From: Sphingomonas parva (ex Maeng et al. 2020)
GTDB taxonomy: Bacteria > Pseudomonadota > Alphaproteobacteria > Sphingomonadales > Sphingomonadaceae
Direction of reading: 5' to 3'
Assembly (NCBI RefSeq): GCF_004564275.1
Contig: NZ_SPDV01000001.1
Location: forward strand, 183,891-247,890
DNA length: 64,000 nucleotides
A program made the position numbers and the translations under genes. Positions within the stretch are counted from its first letter, which is position 1. Each line of letters begins with the position of its first letter. The notes beneath the pieces are model-generated. The model ran no database searches and was not told where the DNA came from. It was given only the letters and a program-made list of their open reading frames with translations. This document shows, piece by piece, positions 18,066 through 29,938 of the stretch.

Positions 18066-19289
18066 TCAGGCACGCTGGCCGAGCCAGACGAGCCAGAGCG
18101 AGGCAAGATCGGCACGGGGGCCGGTGACGGCCCGGAAAGCGGCATCGGCCTCGGCGCGGCGGCCGGCGAGGGCCAGCGCAATGCCGAGGCGGGTATTGGC
18201 GGTGGCCGTGTCGACGCCGCTCTTGGTCAGCGCCGCGCGGTAAAGTTCGGCCGCCGCGGCATAGTCGCCGAAGCTGAGGTGCTGGTCGCCGGCGGTGAGC
18301 GCCGCCGTGCCGGTGGCAGCGGAGGCCGCCGCGGTGCGCAGGCCGGCGAGCTTCGCCTTGGCGGCGCCGGCGCGCTTGGTGCTGGTCGCGATCGCTTCCT
18401 TGAAGCTGGCCTTGGCCGGGTCGACCATCTTGGCGGCGACGCCTTCCTGGAAGACGGACTGCGCCTCGCCGGACAGATTGGCGCTCTCAAATGCCTGCGC
18501 CGCCTCGAGATAGTCGCGCTCGCCCGCCAGCGCCCTGGACAGGCGGAGGAGCCGCTCGGCGTCGAGGGTCGCAGCCTGGTCCGGCTTGGCGAAGTCGCGA
18601 TAAAGGAGGATCGTGTCGCGCCAATTCTTCTCGCTCGGATAGGCAGCGACGAGCTCGCGGCTGAACTTCAGCACCTCCGGCGTCGCATTGGCGATGGTCG
18701 CGACGTTGACGCCGCGCCGGTACCAGCTTTCCGGCACCGGCTGGCCGGCAGCCTTGCGCAGGCTGATCGCCCGGTCGATCAGCGGCAGCGCTTCGGCATT
18801 CTTGCGTCGGTCGAGCTTGAGCTGGGCGAGGGCCAGCGCCGTCTCGGCGGTCGGGCTCAGCTCATAGGCGCGGGTCAGCGCCGCCTCGGCCCTGTCGCGC
18901 TTCCCGGCAAAGGTCGCCAGCGCGCCCTGCGTCGCGTAGAGCGCGCCCTGCTCGGCGGCGGGCACCCGGCCGCTCGCGACGAGGGCGTCGATCGCCGACG
19001 CCTGCAGCGCCGTGTTCGCGGTCTCGCGGCCAAGTCGCAGCTGCAGCCCGGCGAGATAGAAACGGGCATCGGCGCTCTGCGCGGCCGCTTGGGCAGGGGC
19101 GAGCGCGGCATTGGCGGCCGGATAGTTGCGCGCATTCAGCGCCGTCTCGAGGGCGGAGAGCGCCGCCCGCTCGGACTTGCTGAGCACCGGGCCGGAATAG
19201 GATTTTGCCGAGGCGGGAGCCGTAGCGACGATCGAGGCCGTGCCGAGGGCGAGAAGTGTGCCGAGCGCGAGCCGGGATGTCGAAGCCAT
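18066..19289 (-). CDS. exported TPR protein, tandem paralogue 2
   Basis: The 407-residue protein has a signal peptide ending near APASA, then a TPR-like helical array. It shares length, the KLSRxERAAL-like N-terminal block (here VLSKSERAALSALETAL) and the C-terminal AAFRAVTGPRADLASLW block with the downstream gene, so the pair arose by duplication. AGGAGG lies about ten bases upstream of the ATG at 19289. A frame extends upstream to 20147 only as an antisense shadow of yaaA. It is the first gene of the two-gene unit and is divergent from yaaA over a 201-base region. Confidence 0.8.
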   Translation of the reverse strand: MASTSRLALGTLLALGTASIVATAPASAKSYSGPVLSKSERAALSALETALNARNYPAANAALAPAQAAAQSADARFYLAGLQLRLGRETANTALQASAIDALVASGRVPAAEQGALYATQGALATFAGKRDRAEAALTRAYELSPTAETALALAQLKLDRRKNAEALPLIDRAISLRKAAGQPVPESWYRRGVNVATIANATPEVLKFSRELVAAYPSEKNWRDTILLYRDFAKPDQAATLDAERLLRLSRALAGERDYLEAAQAFESANLSGEAQSVFQEGVAAKMVDPAKASFKEAIATSTKRAGAAKAKLAGLRTAAASAATGTAALTAGDQHLSFGDYAAAAELYRAALTKSGVDTATANTRLGIALALAGRRAEADAAFRAVTGPRADLASLWLVWLGQRA

Positions 19290-19490
19290 AGGTGAATTGC
19301 CTCCTGCTGATTGCGCCCGGGAGCGATCGGCCGCCCGCGGGGAAGCGGGCTCTACTATCGCCAATCGATGCGCGTTTCTACCTATGTGCCGCTGAACGCG
19401 CGTTGAACCGCGACGAGCCGCAAAAGCCTGAGATTCGGCAATTACCGGGGAGGTTTGACAGGCAAGTGAAGGCCTCGCTAACCGCGCCCG

Positions 19491-20249
19491 ATGCTTGCCG
19501 TCATATCCCCCGCCAAGACGCTCGATTTCAAGCGTCCCCTCCCCCCGCTCGCGCCTACCGCGCCGCGCTTCGAGACTGAGGCGGCCACGCTGGCGACCGC
19601 CGCAGCCAGGCTCTCGCGCAGGAAGCTCGGCGATCTGATGCACATCTCCGACACGCTCGCGGCGCTCAACGTCGAGCGCTACCGCAATTTTCTCGAACAG
19701 CCGGCGCGGCCCGCCATCTATGCCTTCGCCGGCGACGTCTATTCGGGCTTCGAGGTCCACAGCCTGGACGAGGAAGCGGTGCTCTTCGCCCAGGACCACC
19801 TCCGGATCCTGTCCGGCCTTTACGGCCTGCTTCGCCCGCTCGATGCTATTCGACCCTATCGGCTGGAAATGGGGACGCGCTGGGCGCCGGGGCGGAGCCG
19901 CGATCTCTATGCGTGGTGGCAGGACCGGATCGCAGCGCAGCTCGCGGAGGATCTCGGCGCCTCCGGAGGCGATACGGTGATCAATCTCGCCAGCAAGGAA
20001 TATTGGCACGCGGTGGAAACCCGGCTGCCGGAAGGCGTGCAGGTGATCGAGATCGATTTTCGCGAGCAGGGCCCCGACGGCCTGCGCTTCAACACCTTCG
20101 CCGCCAAGCGCGCCCGCGGGATGATGGCGCGCTACATCTGCGAGCATCGCCTTTCCGATCCCGAGGCTCTGAAAAGCTTCGACAGCGACGGCTACGCTTT
20201 CGATCCGGAGAATAGCGACTCCGCTCGGTGGCGATTCCGCCGAGGCTGA
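19491..20249 (+). CDS. yaaA: peroxide stress protein YaaA (DUF328/UPF0246)
   Basis: The 252-residue cytosolic protein matches the YaaA family along its length: N-terminal VISPAKTLDF, central YAFAGDVYSGFEV, LRILSGLYGLLRPLDAIRPYRLEMG and C-terminal KRARGMMARYI and FDSDGYAF. In E. coli YaaA lowers free iron under hydrogen peroxide stress and so limits Fenton damage to DNA. The ATG at 19491 begins directly at the conserved block. It lies 129 bases upstream of gyrA on the same strand. Confidence 0.95.
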   Translation: MLAVISPAKTLDFKRPLPPLAPTAPRFETEAATLATAAARLSRRKLGDLMHISDTLAALNVERYRNFLEQPARPAIYAFAGDVYSGFEVHSLDEEAVLFAQDHLRILSGLYGLLRPLDAIRPYRLEMGTRWAPGRSRDLYAWWQDRIAAQLAEDLGASGGDTVINLASKEYWHAVETRLPEGVQVIEIDFREQGPDGLRFNTFAAKRARGMMARYICEHRLSDPEALKSFDSDGYAFDPENSDSARWRFRRG

Positions 20250-20261
20250 CTATCTAGGTCC

Positions 20262-20287
20262 TGTGCGCGCGCGTGCGCGTGCACGCG
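20262..20287. promoter_or_regulatory. 26-bp alternating purine-pyrimidine (Z-DNA-prone) tract upstream of gyrA
   Basis: Every base from 20262 to 20287 alternates pyrimidine and purine, mostly CG and TG/CA steps (the core is GCGCGCGCGTGCGCGTGCAC). Such tracts adopt left-handed Z-DNA under negative supercoiling. It begins 92 bases before the gyrA start, in a plausible promoter-proximal position. The alternation is read from the sequence; any role in supercoil-sensitive gyrA expression is inference. Confidence 0.55.
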
Positions 20288-20378
20288 GGTGGCGCTCGCC
20301 GAAACCATCGGCTAGACCCGCCCCGCATCAACCAGGCGTCCTCCCGGGCGCACCACGCAGAACAGTCAGGAACGATTA

Positions 20379-23102
<2,724 letters not shown>

Positions 23103-23110
23103 GCCGTCAG

Positions 23111-23235
23111 TTCCTCCCCTTTGAGGGGAGGTGGCGCGCGCAGCGCGTCGGAGGGGTGTCAGCCTCGGCACAGGGGCGCTGACGCTGACACCCCTCCGTC
23201 AGGCTTCGCCTGACACCTCCCCCTGAGAGGGAGGA
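23111..23235. repeat. dispersed intergenic palindromic repeat, family A
   Basis: About 125 bases consist of several nested inverted repeats: a CCTCCCCTTTGAGGGGAGG hairpin, a long stem built from GGAGGGGTGTCAG pairing with CTGACACCCCTCC, a TCAGGCTTCGCCTGA hairpin and a final CTCCCCCTGAGAGGGAG. This is the type of element found repeatedly between genes in sphingomonads. It follows gyrA directly and may end its transcript. Only one copy of this family is in the window. Confidence 0.75.
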
Positions 23236-23302
23236 TGAGAGTGACGACCAACGGTGGAGGATTGCCTTCCTCCTCTGCACCAAAGCGACTATCGCCCCGC
23301 CC

Positions 23303-24661
23303 ATGACACAGCAGATCCACATCATCGGCGGCGGGCTCGCCGGCTCCGAGGCGGCGTGGCAGCTCGCCGAGGCCGGCGTGAAGGTCCGCCTCTCGGAAAT
23401 GCGCGGCTCGGGCGAGATGACGCCCGCCCACCAGACCGACGGCCTCGCCGAGCTCGTCTGCTCGAACAGCTTCCGCAGCGACGACGCCGAGCACAATGCG
23501 GTCGGCCTGCTCCACGCCGAGATGCGCGCGCTCGGCTCGCTGATCATGGCCTCGGCCGATCTGCACAAGGTGCCCGCCGGATCGGCGCTCGCCGTGGACC
23601 GGGACGGCTTCTCGGAAGGCGTGACCGCGCGCCTTGCCGCCCACCCGAACATCGAGATCGTCCGCGAGCGGATCGACGCCCTCCCCGCGTCCGGCCCGAC
23701 GATCGTCGCGACCGGTCCACTCACCGCGATGGGACTGGCCGAATCGATCGGCGCGGCGACCGGTGCCGACGCCCTCGCCTTCTTCGACGCGATCGCGCCC
23801 ATCGTCCACCGCGACAGCATCGACATGGAGGTCGCCTGGTTCGCCTCCCGCTGGGATAAGGGCGACGGCAAGGACTACATCAACTGCCCGATGACCAAGG
23901 AGCAGTATCTCGCCTTCCACCAGGGTCTGCTCGACGGCGAGAAGACCGAATTTCGCGAGTGGGAGAAGGACACGCCCTATTTCGAGGGCTGCATACCGAT
24001 CGAGGTGATGGCCGAGCGGGGCGTCGATACCCTGCGCTACGGCCCGATGAAGCCGGTCGGCCTCGACGATCCGAGGACGGGGCGCTGGCCCTATGCCGTC
24101 GTCCAGCTCCGCCAGGACAACGCGCTCGGCACCCTGTGGAACATGGTCGGCTTCCAGACCAAGCTCAAATATGCCGAGCAGGTCCGGCTGTTCCGCACCA
24201 TCCCGGGGCTCGAGAAGGCGGAGTTCGCCCGGCTCGGCGGGCTCCACCGCAATACCTTCATCAATTCGCCGCAGCTGCTCGACCGCACGCTCAGGCTGAG
24301 GAAGGCGCCGCACATCCGCTTCGCCGGCCAGATCACCGGCTGCGAGGGCTATGTCGAATCGGCCTCGATCGGGCTGCTCGCCGGGCGCTTCGCCGCCGCC
24401 GAGCTGCTCGGCACCGAACTGGTCCCGCCGCCGCCGGAAACGGCGCTCGGCGCCCTTCTCGGCCATATCACCGGCGGCGCGGAGGCGGAGAGCTACCAGC
24501 CGATGAACGTCAACTTCGGCCTGTTCCCGCCGGTCGAGGGCAAAGCGAAGAAGGCCAACCGCAAGCGCCTCTACACGCTCCGCGCCGAAGCGGCGCTGAA
24601 CCAGTGGCTGGGCCGAGAGGCGCCGGCGCCCGCCGAAGAGGAAAAAGAGGACGCCGCCTGA
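23303..24661 (+). CDS. trmFO: methylenetetrahydrofolate-tRNA-(uracil-5-)-methyltransferase TrmFO
   Basis: The 452-residue flavoprotein begins with the FAD-binding [17 protein letters not shown] and continues with the family blocks [48 protein letters not shown] and [12 protein letters not shown]. It makes the ribothymidine (m5U54) of the tRNA T-loop using methylenetetrahydrofolate as carbon donor, unlike the SAM-dependent TrmA. The conserved cysteines of the CSNS and NCPM motifs are present. The C-terminus carries a short Glu/Asp-rich tail. It stands between two intergenic repeat elements, so it is probably transcribed on its own. Confidence 0.97.
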   Translation: MTQQIHIIGGGLAGSEAAWQLAEAGVKVRLSEMRGSGEMTPAHQTDGLAELVCSNSFRSDDAEHNAVGLLHAEMRALGSLIMASADLHKVPAGSALAVDRDGFSEGVTARLAAHPNIEIVRERIDALPASGPTIVATGPLTAMGLAESIGAATGADALAFFDAIAPIVHRDSIDMEVAWFASRWDKGDGKDYINCPMTKEQYLAFHQGLLDGEKTEFREWEKDTPYFEGCIPIEVMAERGVDTLRYGPMKPVGLDDPRTGRWPYAVVQLRQDNALGTLWNMVGFQTKLKYAEQVRLFRTIPGLEKAEFARLGGLHRNTFINSPQLLDRTLRLRKAPHIRFAGQITGCEGYVESASIGLLAGRFAAAELLGTELVPPPPETALGALLGHITGGAEAESYQPMNVNFGLFPPVEGKAKKANRKRLYTLRAEAALNQWLGREAPAPAEEEKEDAA

Positions 24662-24690
24662 GCGCCGCCGGCGCTCCCTTCCTATGCCTC

Positions 24691-24774
24691 GTCATCCCCG
24701 CGAAAGCGGGGATCCAGCAAGCCTCGGTACCAGTCACTTGCGCTCGGCTGGATTCCCGCTTTCGCGGGAATGAC
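24691..24774. repeat. dispersed intergenic inverted repeat, family B
   Basis: Two 28-base arms (24691-24718 and 24747-24774) are near-perfect inverted copies, with the outer sequence GTCATCCCCGCGAAAGCGGG and its complement. The short centre is unrelated. Elements of this consensus are scattered in many proteobacterial genomes. It lies between convergent trmFO and trxA. Confidence 0.75.
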
Positions 24775-24795
24775 GGAGACAAGCGATGGGAGAAC

Positions 24796-24827
24796 GAAAA
24801 AGAGGGCGCAGCCTGCGCCGCGCCCTC
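24796..24827 (-). terminator. intrinsic terminator of trxA
   Basis: An 8-bp stem GAGGGCGC with GCGCCCTC (24802-24809 with 24820-24827) is followed on the minus strand by CTTTTTCG. It lies 28 bases after the trxA stop. Confidence 0.88.
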
Positions 24828-24855
24828 CTCTCGTCTTCCGACCTGATGCCAGTGC

Positions 24856-25176
24856 TTAGAGCTGGCCTTCGAGCCAGCTCTGCAGCTGGGTCTTCGGCGC
24901 GGCGCCGACCTTGGTCGCGGCCGGCTGGCCGTCCTTGAACAGGATCATCGTCGGGATGCCGCGCACGCCGTATTTGGCCGGAGCGTCGGGATTCTCGTCG
25001 ATGTTGAGCTTCAGCACCTCGACCTTCTCGCCGAGCTCGTTGCTGATCTCCTCGAGCGCCGGGGCGATCATCCTGCACGGGCCGCACCATTCCGCCCAGA
25101 AGTCGACGAGCACGGGCTTGGACGCGCCGAGCACATCGGCCTCGAAGGAAGTATCGGTGACAGTCTTGGTAGCCAT
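24856..25176 (-). CDS. trxA: thioredoxin
   Basis: The 106-residue protein is a single thioredoxin domain with the active site WCGPC (Cys31 and Cys34), the cis-proline in RGIPTMILF and the conserved Asp in VDFWAEW. It reduces disulphides in cytosolic proteins such as ribonucleotide reductase, using electrons from thioredoxin reductase. It lies 48 bases after addA on the same strand, a common arrangement in this order, and ends at its own terminator. Confidence 0.97.
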   Translation of the reverse strand: MATKTVTDTSFEADVLGASKPVLVDFWAEWCGPCRMIAPALEEISNELGEKVEVLKLNIDENPDAPAKYGVRGIPTMILFKDGQPAATKVGAAPKTQLQSWLEGQL

Positions 25177-25224
25177 TGCAGTCTCCTGAAGTTGGGCTCG
25201 ATGTAGGGCGCCGGACGATCGGTC

Positions 25225-28200
25225 TCAAGCCGCACGAAGCAGGTGGGCGTCGAGCAATGCGTCCGGAAGCGCGTGGAGGACGGGCGCCGAGGTGTAGAGC
25301 AGCTTCACCTCGACACGACGCCCAGGAAAGATCACCCGCAGGGCGTCGGCATAAGCGGCCATCTGCCGGAGATGCGGCACCGGGATCTCGTCGAGGGCGG
25401 CGGGCGCCTTGCGGCCGGTCTTGAAGTCGGCGAGCACGATCCGGTCGGGGAGCACCAACAGCCGGTCCACCGTGCCGGCGACGACCAGGCCGTCGGGCAG
25501 CACCGCCGCGATCGGCGCTTCAGCGAGCGCGGCCGGGCCGAACAGCTCGGCGTGGCGCGGATCGTCGATCACCCTGGACGCGTCCTCGATCAGCCGCTCC
25601 CGGAATGCGGGATCGTCGACGCCGGCGGCGTGCTGCAGCCAGTGCGCGGCCCGCTCCGCGCGCTCCTCCCGCGGGACGTCGGGCAGGCGCTCGAACAATT
25701 GGTGGAGCAGCCGCCCGCGAATCGCCGCCTGGCGCAGCGCCGGGGTCGGCGGCGGATCGGTGACGTCGTCCTCCCCCAGCGCGGACGGCGCCAGCGGTCG
25801 CGGCGGCCGCGCCTCGACCGGCGCCGGGCGTCGCAACCAGGCGGGGAGCGCGAGCGGCGCTGCGGTCCGCAGCGCCTCCGCTTTGGCCGGCACGGCCGGG
25901 CTGCCGTGGCGCAGCGCGCGGCCCCAGACCGGATCCTCCTCCCACGCGGCGCCGAGGCCGGAGAGCGCCGTCTCGACCGCCCGATGCCAGCTCGCCAGCG
26001 GCGGCACCCCTTTCGCCATCGGGCCGAGCGCGCCGCCGACGTAGAGCCGCTCCTCGGCCCGGGTCAGCGCGACGTAGAGAAGCCGCCAATGCTCCTGGCG
26101 CTCGAGAGAATCGAGCGCGGCGATCTGCGAGGCGAGCGGCTCGGCGAGCTCGTCCTTGCGGGGACGGTACACCGGCACGTCGACCCCGTCCTCCAGATGG
26201 AGGCTGGTGAAGCTCCCGCCGATGCCGCCGCCCTTGCGGTCCGGATCGGCGCAGGCGTCGGCGAGGATCAGGATCGGCGACTGCAGTCCCTTCGAGCCGT
26301 GCACCGTCATCACCCGCACGGCGTCGAGCGGCGCGGACGGATCGCGGACGATCTCGACGTCGCCGCGGGCGAACCAGTCGAGGAAGCGCTGGAGCGACGG
26401 CGCCGCGGTCGCCTCGAACTCCAGCGCGGCGGCGAGCAATTCCTCAATCGGGTCGCGCGCCTCGGGCCCGAGCCGCTCGAGCAGCCGGCGCCTCGTATCC
26501 GATCCGCCGGACAGCAGGGTCTCGAGGAACTGGTGCGGGGTCGCATAATCCGCCATCGCGAGGATCTCGCCGAGCCCGCTGAGCGTCGTCGCGAGCCGCT
26601 CGCGCAGCGGCGGCGGGAGCGCCGCGCCGTCCTGCCCGAGCGCGCGCAGGCGCGGCCACAGGGCGCCCTCGCGCTCGAACGCGGCGGCGAACAGATCGTC
26701 CTGACTCCAGCCGAACAGCGGCGAGACCAGCAGGCCGGCCAGGTTGAGGTCGTCGAGCGGCTGCACGGCGAAGCGCACCGCGGCGAGCAGATCCTGGACG
26801 GCGAGCGGGGCGGTGAGCAGCAGGCGGTCGACGCCGGCGACCGGCACCCCTTCGGCATGGAGGCGCGCGACGATCAGCGACGCGAGGTCACCCCGCCGCC
26901 GGACCAGCACCAGAATATCTTCCGGACGCAGCGGCCGCTTGCGCGCCTCGACCATGAACGGCGCGTCGAGCCAGGCCCTGATCTGCCGGGCGATCTTGCC
27001 CGCATAAGCGCGCACCGTGTCGGAGACCCAGCCTTCCTCGCCCGTCTCTTCCTCGTCGCCGACCGCCTCTCCGGTGAACGGCGGCCACAGAGTGACGGCG
27101 CCGCCGCGCGCGGCATGATGGGCCTCGTGCCGGTTCGGCGGCCGAGGCAGGCCCAGCGCCTCGTGGCCGAGCGCCCCGATCGCCCGGTCGACCACCTCGA
27201 GAATCTGGGGCGACGAGCGGAAGCTGCGGTCCATCGAGAGATCGAGGAAGGCGCGGTCGACCGCCTCCGCCTCGCGCGCGAACCAGGCGCGCGCCACCTC
27301 GAAGGCGTGGGGATCGGTGCCCTGGAAGCCGAAGATCGCCTGCTTGTAGTCGCCGACCGTGAACACGCTGCGCGGGCGCTGCGAGGCGCCCTCCCCGGCG
27401 AAATACTCCAGCGCCAGGGCGCGGACGATGTTCCACTGGCGCTCGTTGGTGTCCTGCGCCTCGTCGACGAGAATGTGGTCGGTGCTCTGGTCGAGCTTGT
27501 AGCGCACCCACTCGCCCATGCCGGGCGTGAGCAGCAATTGCTCGGCCCGGCGGATCAGGTCGTCGAAATCGACCGCGCCGGCGGCGCGCTTGGCGGCGGA
27601 ATAAGCGAAGGCGAAGGCCTGGCCGGCGCGCAGCCCGGCGGCGAGACCGTCAGCCAGGGCGGCGGTACGGCGCATCCCCAGCAGGCGCCGGCAGCAGTCG
27701 ATCAGGCGCTCGGCATGAACGGCATAATCGGGATCGGCTTTGAGCAGCCCGGCCTGCGGCTTGCGCGGCTCGCCCGATTTGGTGAGGACGAGGCCGGCGA
27801 GCTCGTCCAGGCTGTTCCCCCGCTCGGCCTGGCCGCGGGCGCGCCAGGCCGCGACGACGTCGCAGCAGTTGAGCCCGGTGGCGGTGCCCCAGCTGCGGTT
27901 CGCCGCCACCATCCGGTCGAGCGTCGCGAGATCGAAGCTGTCGTCGCGGCAGGCGGCGGCGATCGCCTCCTCGACGTCGCCGGCCGGAAGGCCGAAGGCG
28001 CGGCGCAGGCGCGCGGCCACGCCCTCGCGCGCGCCGAGCGCCTCCATCGCCGCCGGCGCCCGCGCGCAGGCCCGCAGGAAGCCCTCCGCACCGGCCTCGC
28101 CGAGGCGGTGGCTGAGCGCCTGGACGTCGCGGATCAGCGGCAGGTCGCCGCCCTCCTCGGCCTCGACCAGCATCTCCGCCAGCGTCTGCCGGGCGAGCAT

Positions 28201-28671
28201 CTGCTCCTCGCGGCCCTCGAGCGGCCGGAAGCCCGGGACGAGCCCGGCTTCGGCCGGGAAAGCGGCGAGCAGGCTCTGCGAGAAAGCGTGGATCGTCTGG
28301 ATGCGCAGCCCGCCGCCGGCGGCGTCTAGGACCCGCGCGAACAGGGTGCGCGCCTTGGCGAGCGTCGCGTCGTCGGTGCGCTCGCCGAGCGCGAACATCT
28401 CCTTGCGAAGGTCGGCCGCCGGCAAACGCACCCAGAAGGCGAGCCGCTCGTGGATGCGATCGGCCATCTCGGCCGCGCCGGCCTTGGTGAAGGTGAGGCA
28501 GAGGATCGATGCCGGATCGACACCGGACAGCAGCAGCCGCAGCACGCGTGCGGTCAGGACGTGCGTCTTGCCGGTGCCGGCTGAGGCGGAGAGCGCGGCA
28601 TGGTCGCGCGGCGAGGAGGCGCGCTCCTGCTCGCCTTGCAGCGGCGTCAGCGGGCGAAAACGGCGGGACAT
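25225..28671 (-). CDS. addA: double-strand break repair helicase-nuclease AddA
   Basis: The 1148-residue protein is a UvrD-like SF1A helicase fused to a RecB-type nuclease. The Q-motif LTPLQGEQ and Walker A SASAGTGKTH lie at residues 8-36. Helicase motif II is HILVDEAQDTN and later motifs include VFTVGDYKQAIFGFQG and RVMTVHGSKGLQSP. The C-terminal nuclease carries the catalytic LADFKTGRK near residue 1085. With AddB it processes broken DNA ends for RecA loading. In most relatives addB lies directly upstream on the same strand; here a 4.6-kb block separates them. Start as given (MSRRFRPLTPLQ) agrees with the family. Confidence 0.96.
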   Translation of the reverse strand: MSRRFRPLTPLQGEQERASSPRDHAALSASAGTGKTHVLTARVLRLLLSGVDPASILCLTFTKAGAAEMADRIHERLAFWVRLPAADLRKEMFALGERTDDATLAKARTLFARVLDAAGGGLRIQTIHAFSQSLLAAFPAEAGLVPGFRPLEGREEQMLARQTLAEMLVEAEEGGDLPLIRDVQALSHRLGEAGAEGFLRACARAPAAMEALGAREGVAARLRRAFGLPAGDVEEAIAAACRDDSFDLATLDRMVAANRSWGTATGLNCCDVVAAWRARGQAERGNSLDELAGLVLTKSGEPRKPQAGLLKADPDYAVHAERLIDCCRRLLGMRRTAALADGLAAGLRAGQAFAFAYSAAKRAAGAVDFDDLIRRAEQLLLTPGMGEWVRYKLDQSTDHILVDEAQDTNERQWNIVRALALEYFAGEGASQRPRSVFTVGDYKQAIFGFQGTDPHAFEVARAWFAREAEAVDRAFLDLSMDRSFRSSPQILEVVDRAIGALGHEALGLPRPPNRHEAHHAARGGAVTLWPPFTGEAVGDEEETGEEGWVSDTVRAYAGKIARQIRAWLDAPFMVEARKRPLRPEDILVLVRRRGDLASLIVARLHAEGVPVAGVDRLLLTAPLAVQDLLAAVRFAVQPLDDLNLAGLLVSPLFGWSQDDLFAAAFEREGALWPRLRALGQDGAALPPPLRERLATTLSGLGEILAMADYATPHQFLETLLSGGSDTRRRLLERLGPEARDPIEELLAAALEFEATAAPSLQRFLDWFARGDVEIVRDPSAPLDAVRVMTVHGSKGLQSPILILADACADPDRKGGGIGGSFTSLHLEDGVDVPVYRPRKDELAEPLASQIAALDSLERQEHWRLLYVALTRAEERLYVGGALGPMAKGVPPLASWHRAVETALSGLGAAWEEDPVWGRALRHGSPAVPAKAEALRTAAPLALPAWLRRPAPVEARPPRPLAPSALGEDDVTDPPPTPALRQAAIRGRLLHQLFERLPDVPREERAERAAHWLQHAAGVDDPAFRERLIEDASRVIDDPRHAELFGPAALAEAPIAAVLPDGLVVAGTVDRLLVLPDRIVLADFKTGRKAPAALDEIPVPHLRQMAAYADALRVIFPGRRVEVKLLYTSAPVLHALPDALLDAHLLRAA

Positions 28672-28814
28672 CGCGGCTTCTGTCGGGCAAAAGGGCAGAG
28701 TTGTGAACCCCCATCGGGACGCGCGCTGCTTTCCTCCCCCGCCCGCCGCCGCTCACCCCCTTGCCCCCGCCCCGGCCTCTGCTAAGCGCGCGCCAACCGC
28801 AAAGGAGCCACGCG

Positions 28815-29873
28815 ATGACGATCCCCACCCGCGCCTACGCCGCCCACTCGCCCGACTCGCGCTTCGCGCCCTTCTCGTTCGAGCGCCGCGATCCCAAGCC
28901 CAACGACGTCGCCATCGCCATCTCCTGGTGCGGGGTCTGCCACTCCGATCTCCACACCGCGCGCGGCGAATGGGCCGGCACGCGCTATCCCTGCGTTCCC
29001 GGCCACGAGATTGTCGGAACCGTCACCGCCGTCGGAGATGCAGTGACGAAGTTCGCCGTCGGCGATCTCGTCGGCGTCGGCTGCATGGTCGATTCCTGCC
29101 TCACCTGCCCGTCCTGTCAGGAAGGGCTGGAGCAATATTGCGAGAAGGGCTTCACCGGCACGTACAACGGACCGACCCAGGATACCGGCGACAACACCTA
29201 CGGCGGCTATTCCGACCATATCGTGGTGCGCGAGGAATTCGTGCTGAAGATCCGCCACTCGGCCGATCAGCTGGCCGGCGTCGCGCCCCTGCTCTGCGCC
29301 GGCATCACCACCTGGTCGCCGCTCCGCCACTGGAAGGTCGGGCCCGGGCACAAGGTCGGAATCGTCGGAATCGGCGGCCTCGGCCACATGGGGATCAAGC
29401 TCGCCAAGGCGCTCGGTGCCCATGTCGTCGCCTTCACCACCTCGCCCTCGAAGCGCGAGGACGCCAAGGCGCTCGGCGCGGACGAGGTCGTGGTGTCGCG
29501 CGAGCGCGCCGAGATGAAAGCGCACACCGGCAGCTTCGATTTCATCCTCAACACCGTCGCCGCGCCGCACGATCTCGACGCCTTCCTCGCTTTGTTGAAG
29601 CGCGAAGGCACGATGACCCTGGTCGGCGTGCCGGCGGAGCCGCACCCCAGCCCCTCGGTCGGCCTGCTGATCTTCCGCCGCCGCAGTCTCTCGGGCTCGC
29701 TGATCGGCGGCATCGCCGAGACCCAGGAGATGCTCGATTTCTGCGCCGAGCGCGGCATCGTCTCGGACATTGAGACGATCAAGATGCAAGACATCGACGC
29801 GGCTTACGAGCGGATGCTGAAAAGCGACGTGAAGTACCGTTTCGTCATCGACATGGCGACACTGAACGACTGA
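28815..29873 (+). CDS. zinc-dependent NAD(P)-alcohol dehydrogenase (YahK/cinnamyl-alcohol type)
   Basis: The 352-residue protein is a medium-chain dehydrogenase. Catalytic zinc ligands are Cys39 (in WCGVCHSDLH), His64-Glu65 (in PGHEIVG) and a later Cys in LLCAGIT. The structural zinc lobe has Cys95, Cys98, Cys101 and Cys109. The Rossmann motif GIGGLGHMGIKLAK follows. The pattern matches the YahK/AdhC-like aldehyde reductases, which usually use NADPH to reduce a wide range of aldehydes. AAAGGAG lies eight bases before the ATG. It is divergent from addA and starts the block that separates addA from addB. Confidence 0.93.
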   Translation: MTIPTRAYAAHSPDSRFAPFSFERRDPKPNDVAIAISWCGVCHSDLHTARGEWAGTRYPCVPGHEIVGTVTAVGDAVTKFAVGDLVGVGCMVDSCLTCPSCQEGLEQYCEKGFTGTYNGPTQDTGDNTYGGYSDHIVVREEFVLKIRHSADQLAGVAPLLCAGITTWSPLRHWKVGPGHKVGIVGIGGLGHMGIKLAKALGAHVVAFTTSPSKREDAKALGADEVVVSRERAEMKAHTGSFDFILNTVAAPHDLDAFLALLKREGTMTLVGVPAEPHPSPSVGLLIFRRRSLSGSLIGGIAETQEMLDFCAERGIVSDIETIKMQDIDAAYERMLKSDVKYRFVIDMATLND

Positions 29874-29938
29874 GGCCGCGCGGCCGGCGGCGGTTCCCCC
29901 GTTTGCCGGCGCCGGTTCCGCGATTACGACGAGGACGG

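Noticed and set aside
25243..28329. 1028-residue open frame opposite addA
   Set aside because: Antisense shadow of the AddA helicase-nuclease, with no recognisable domain.
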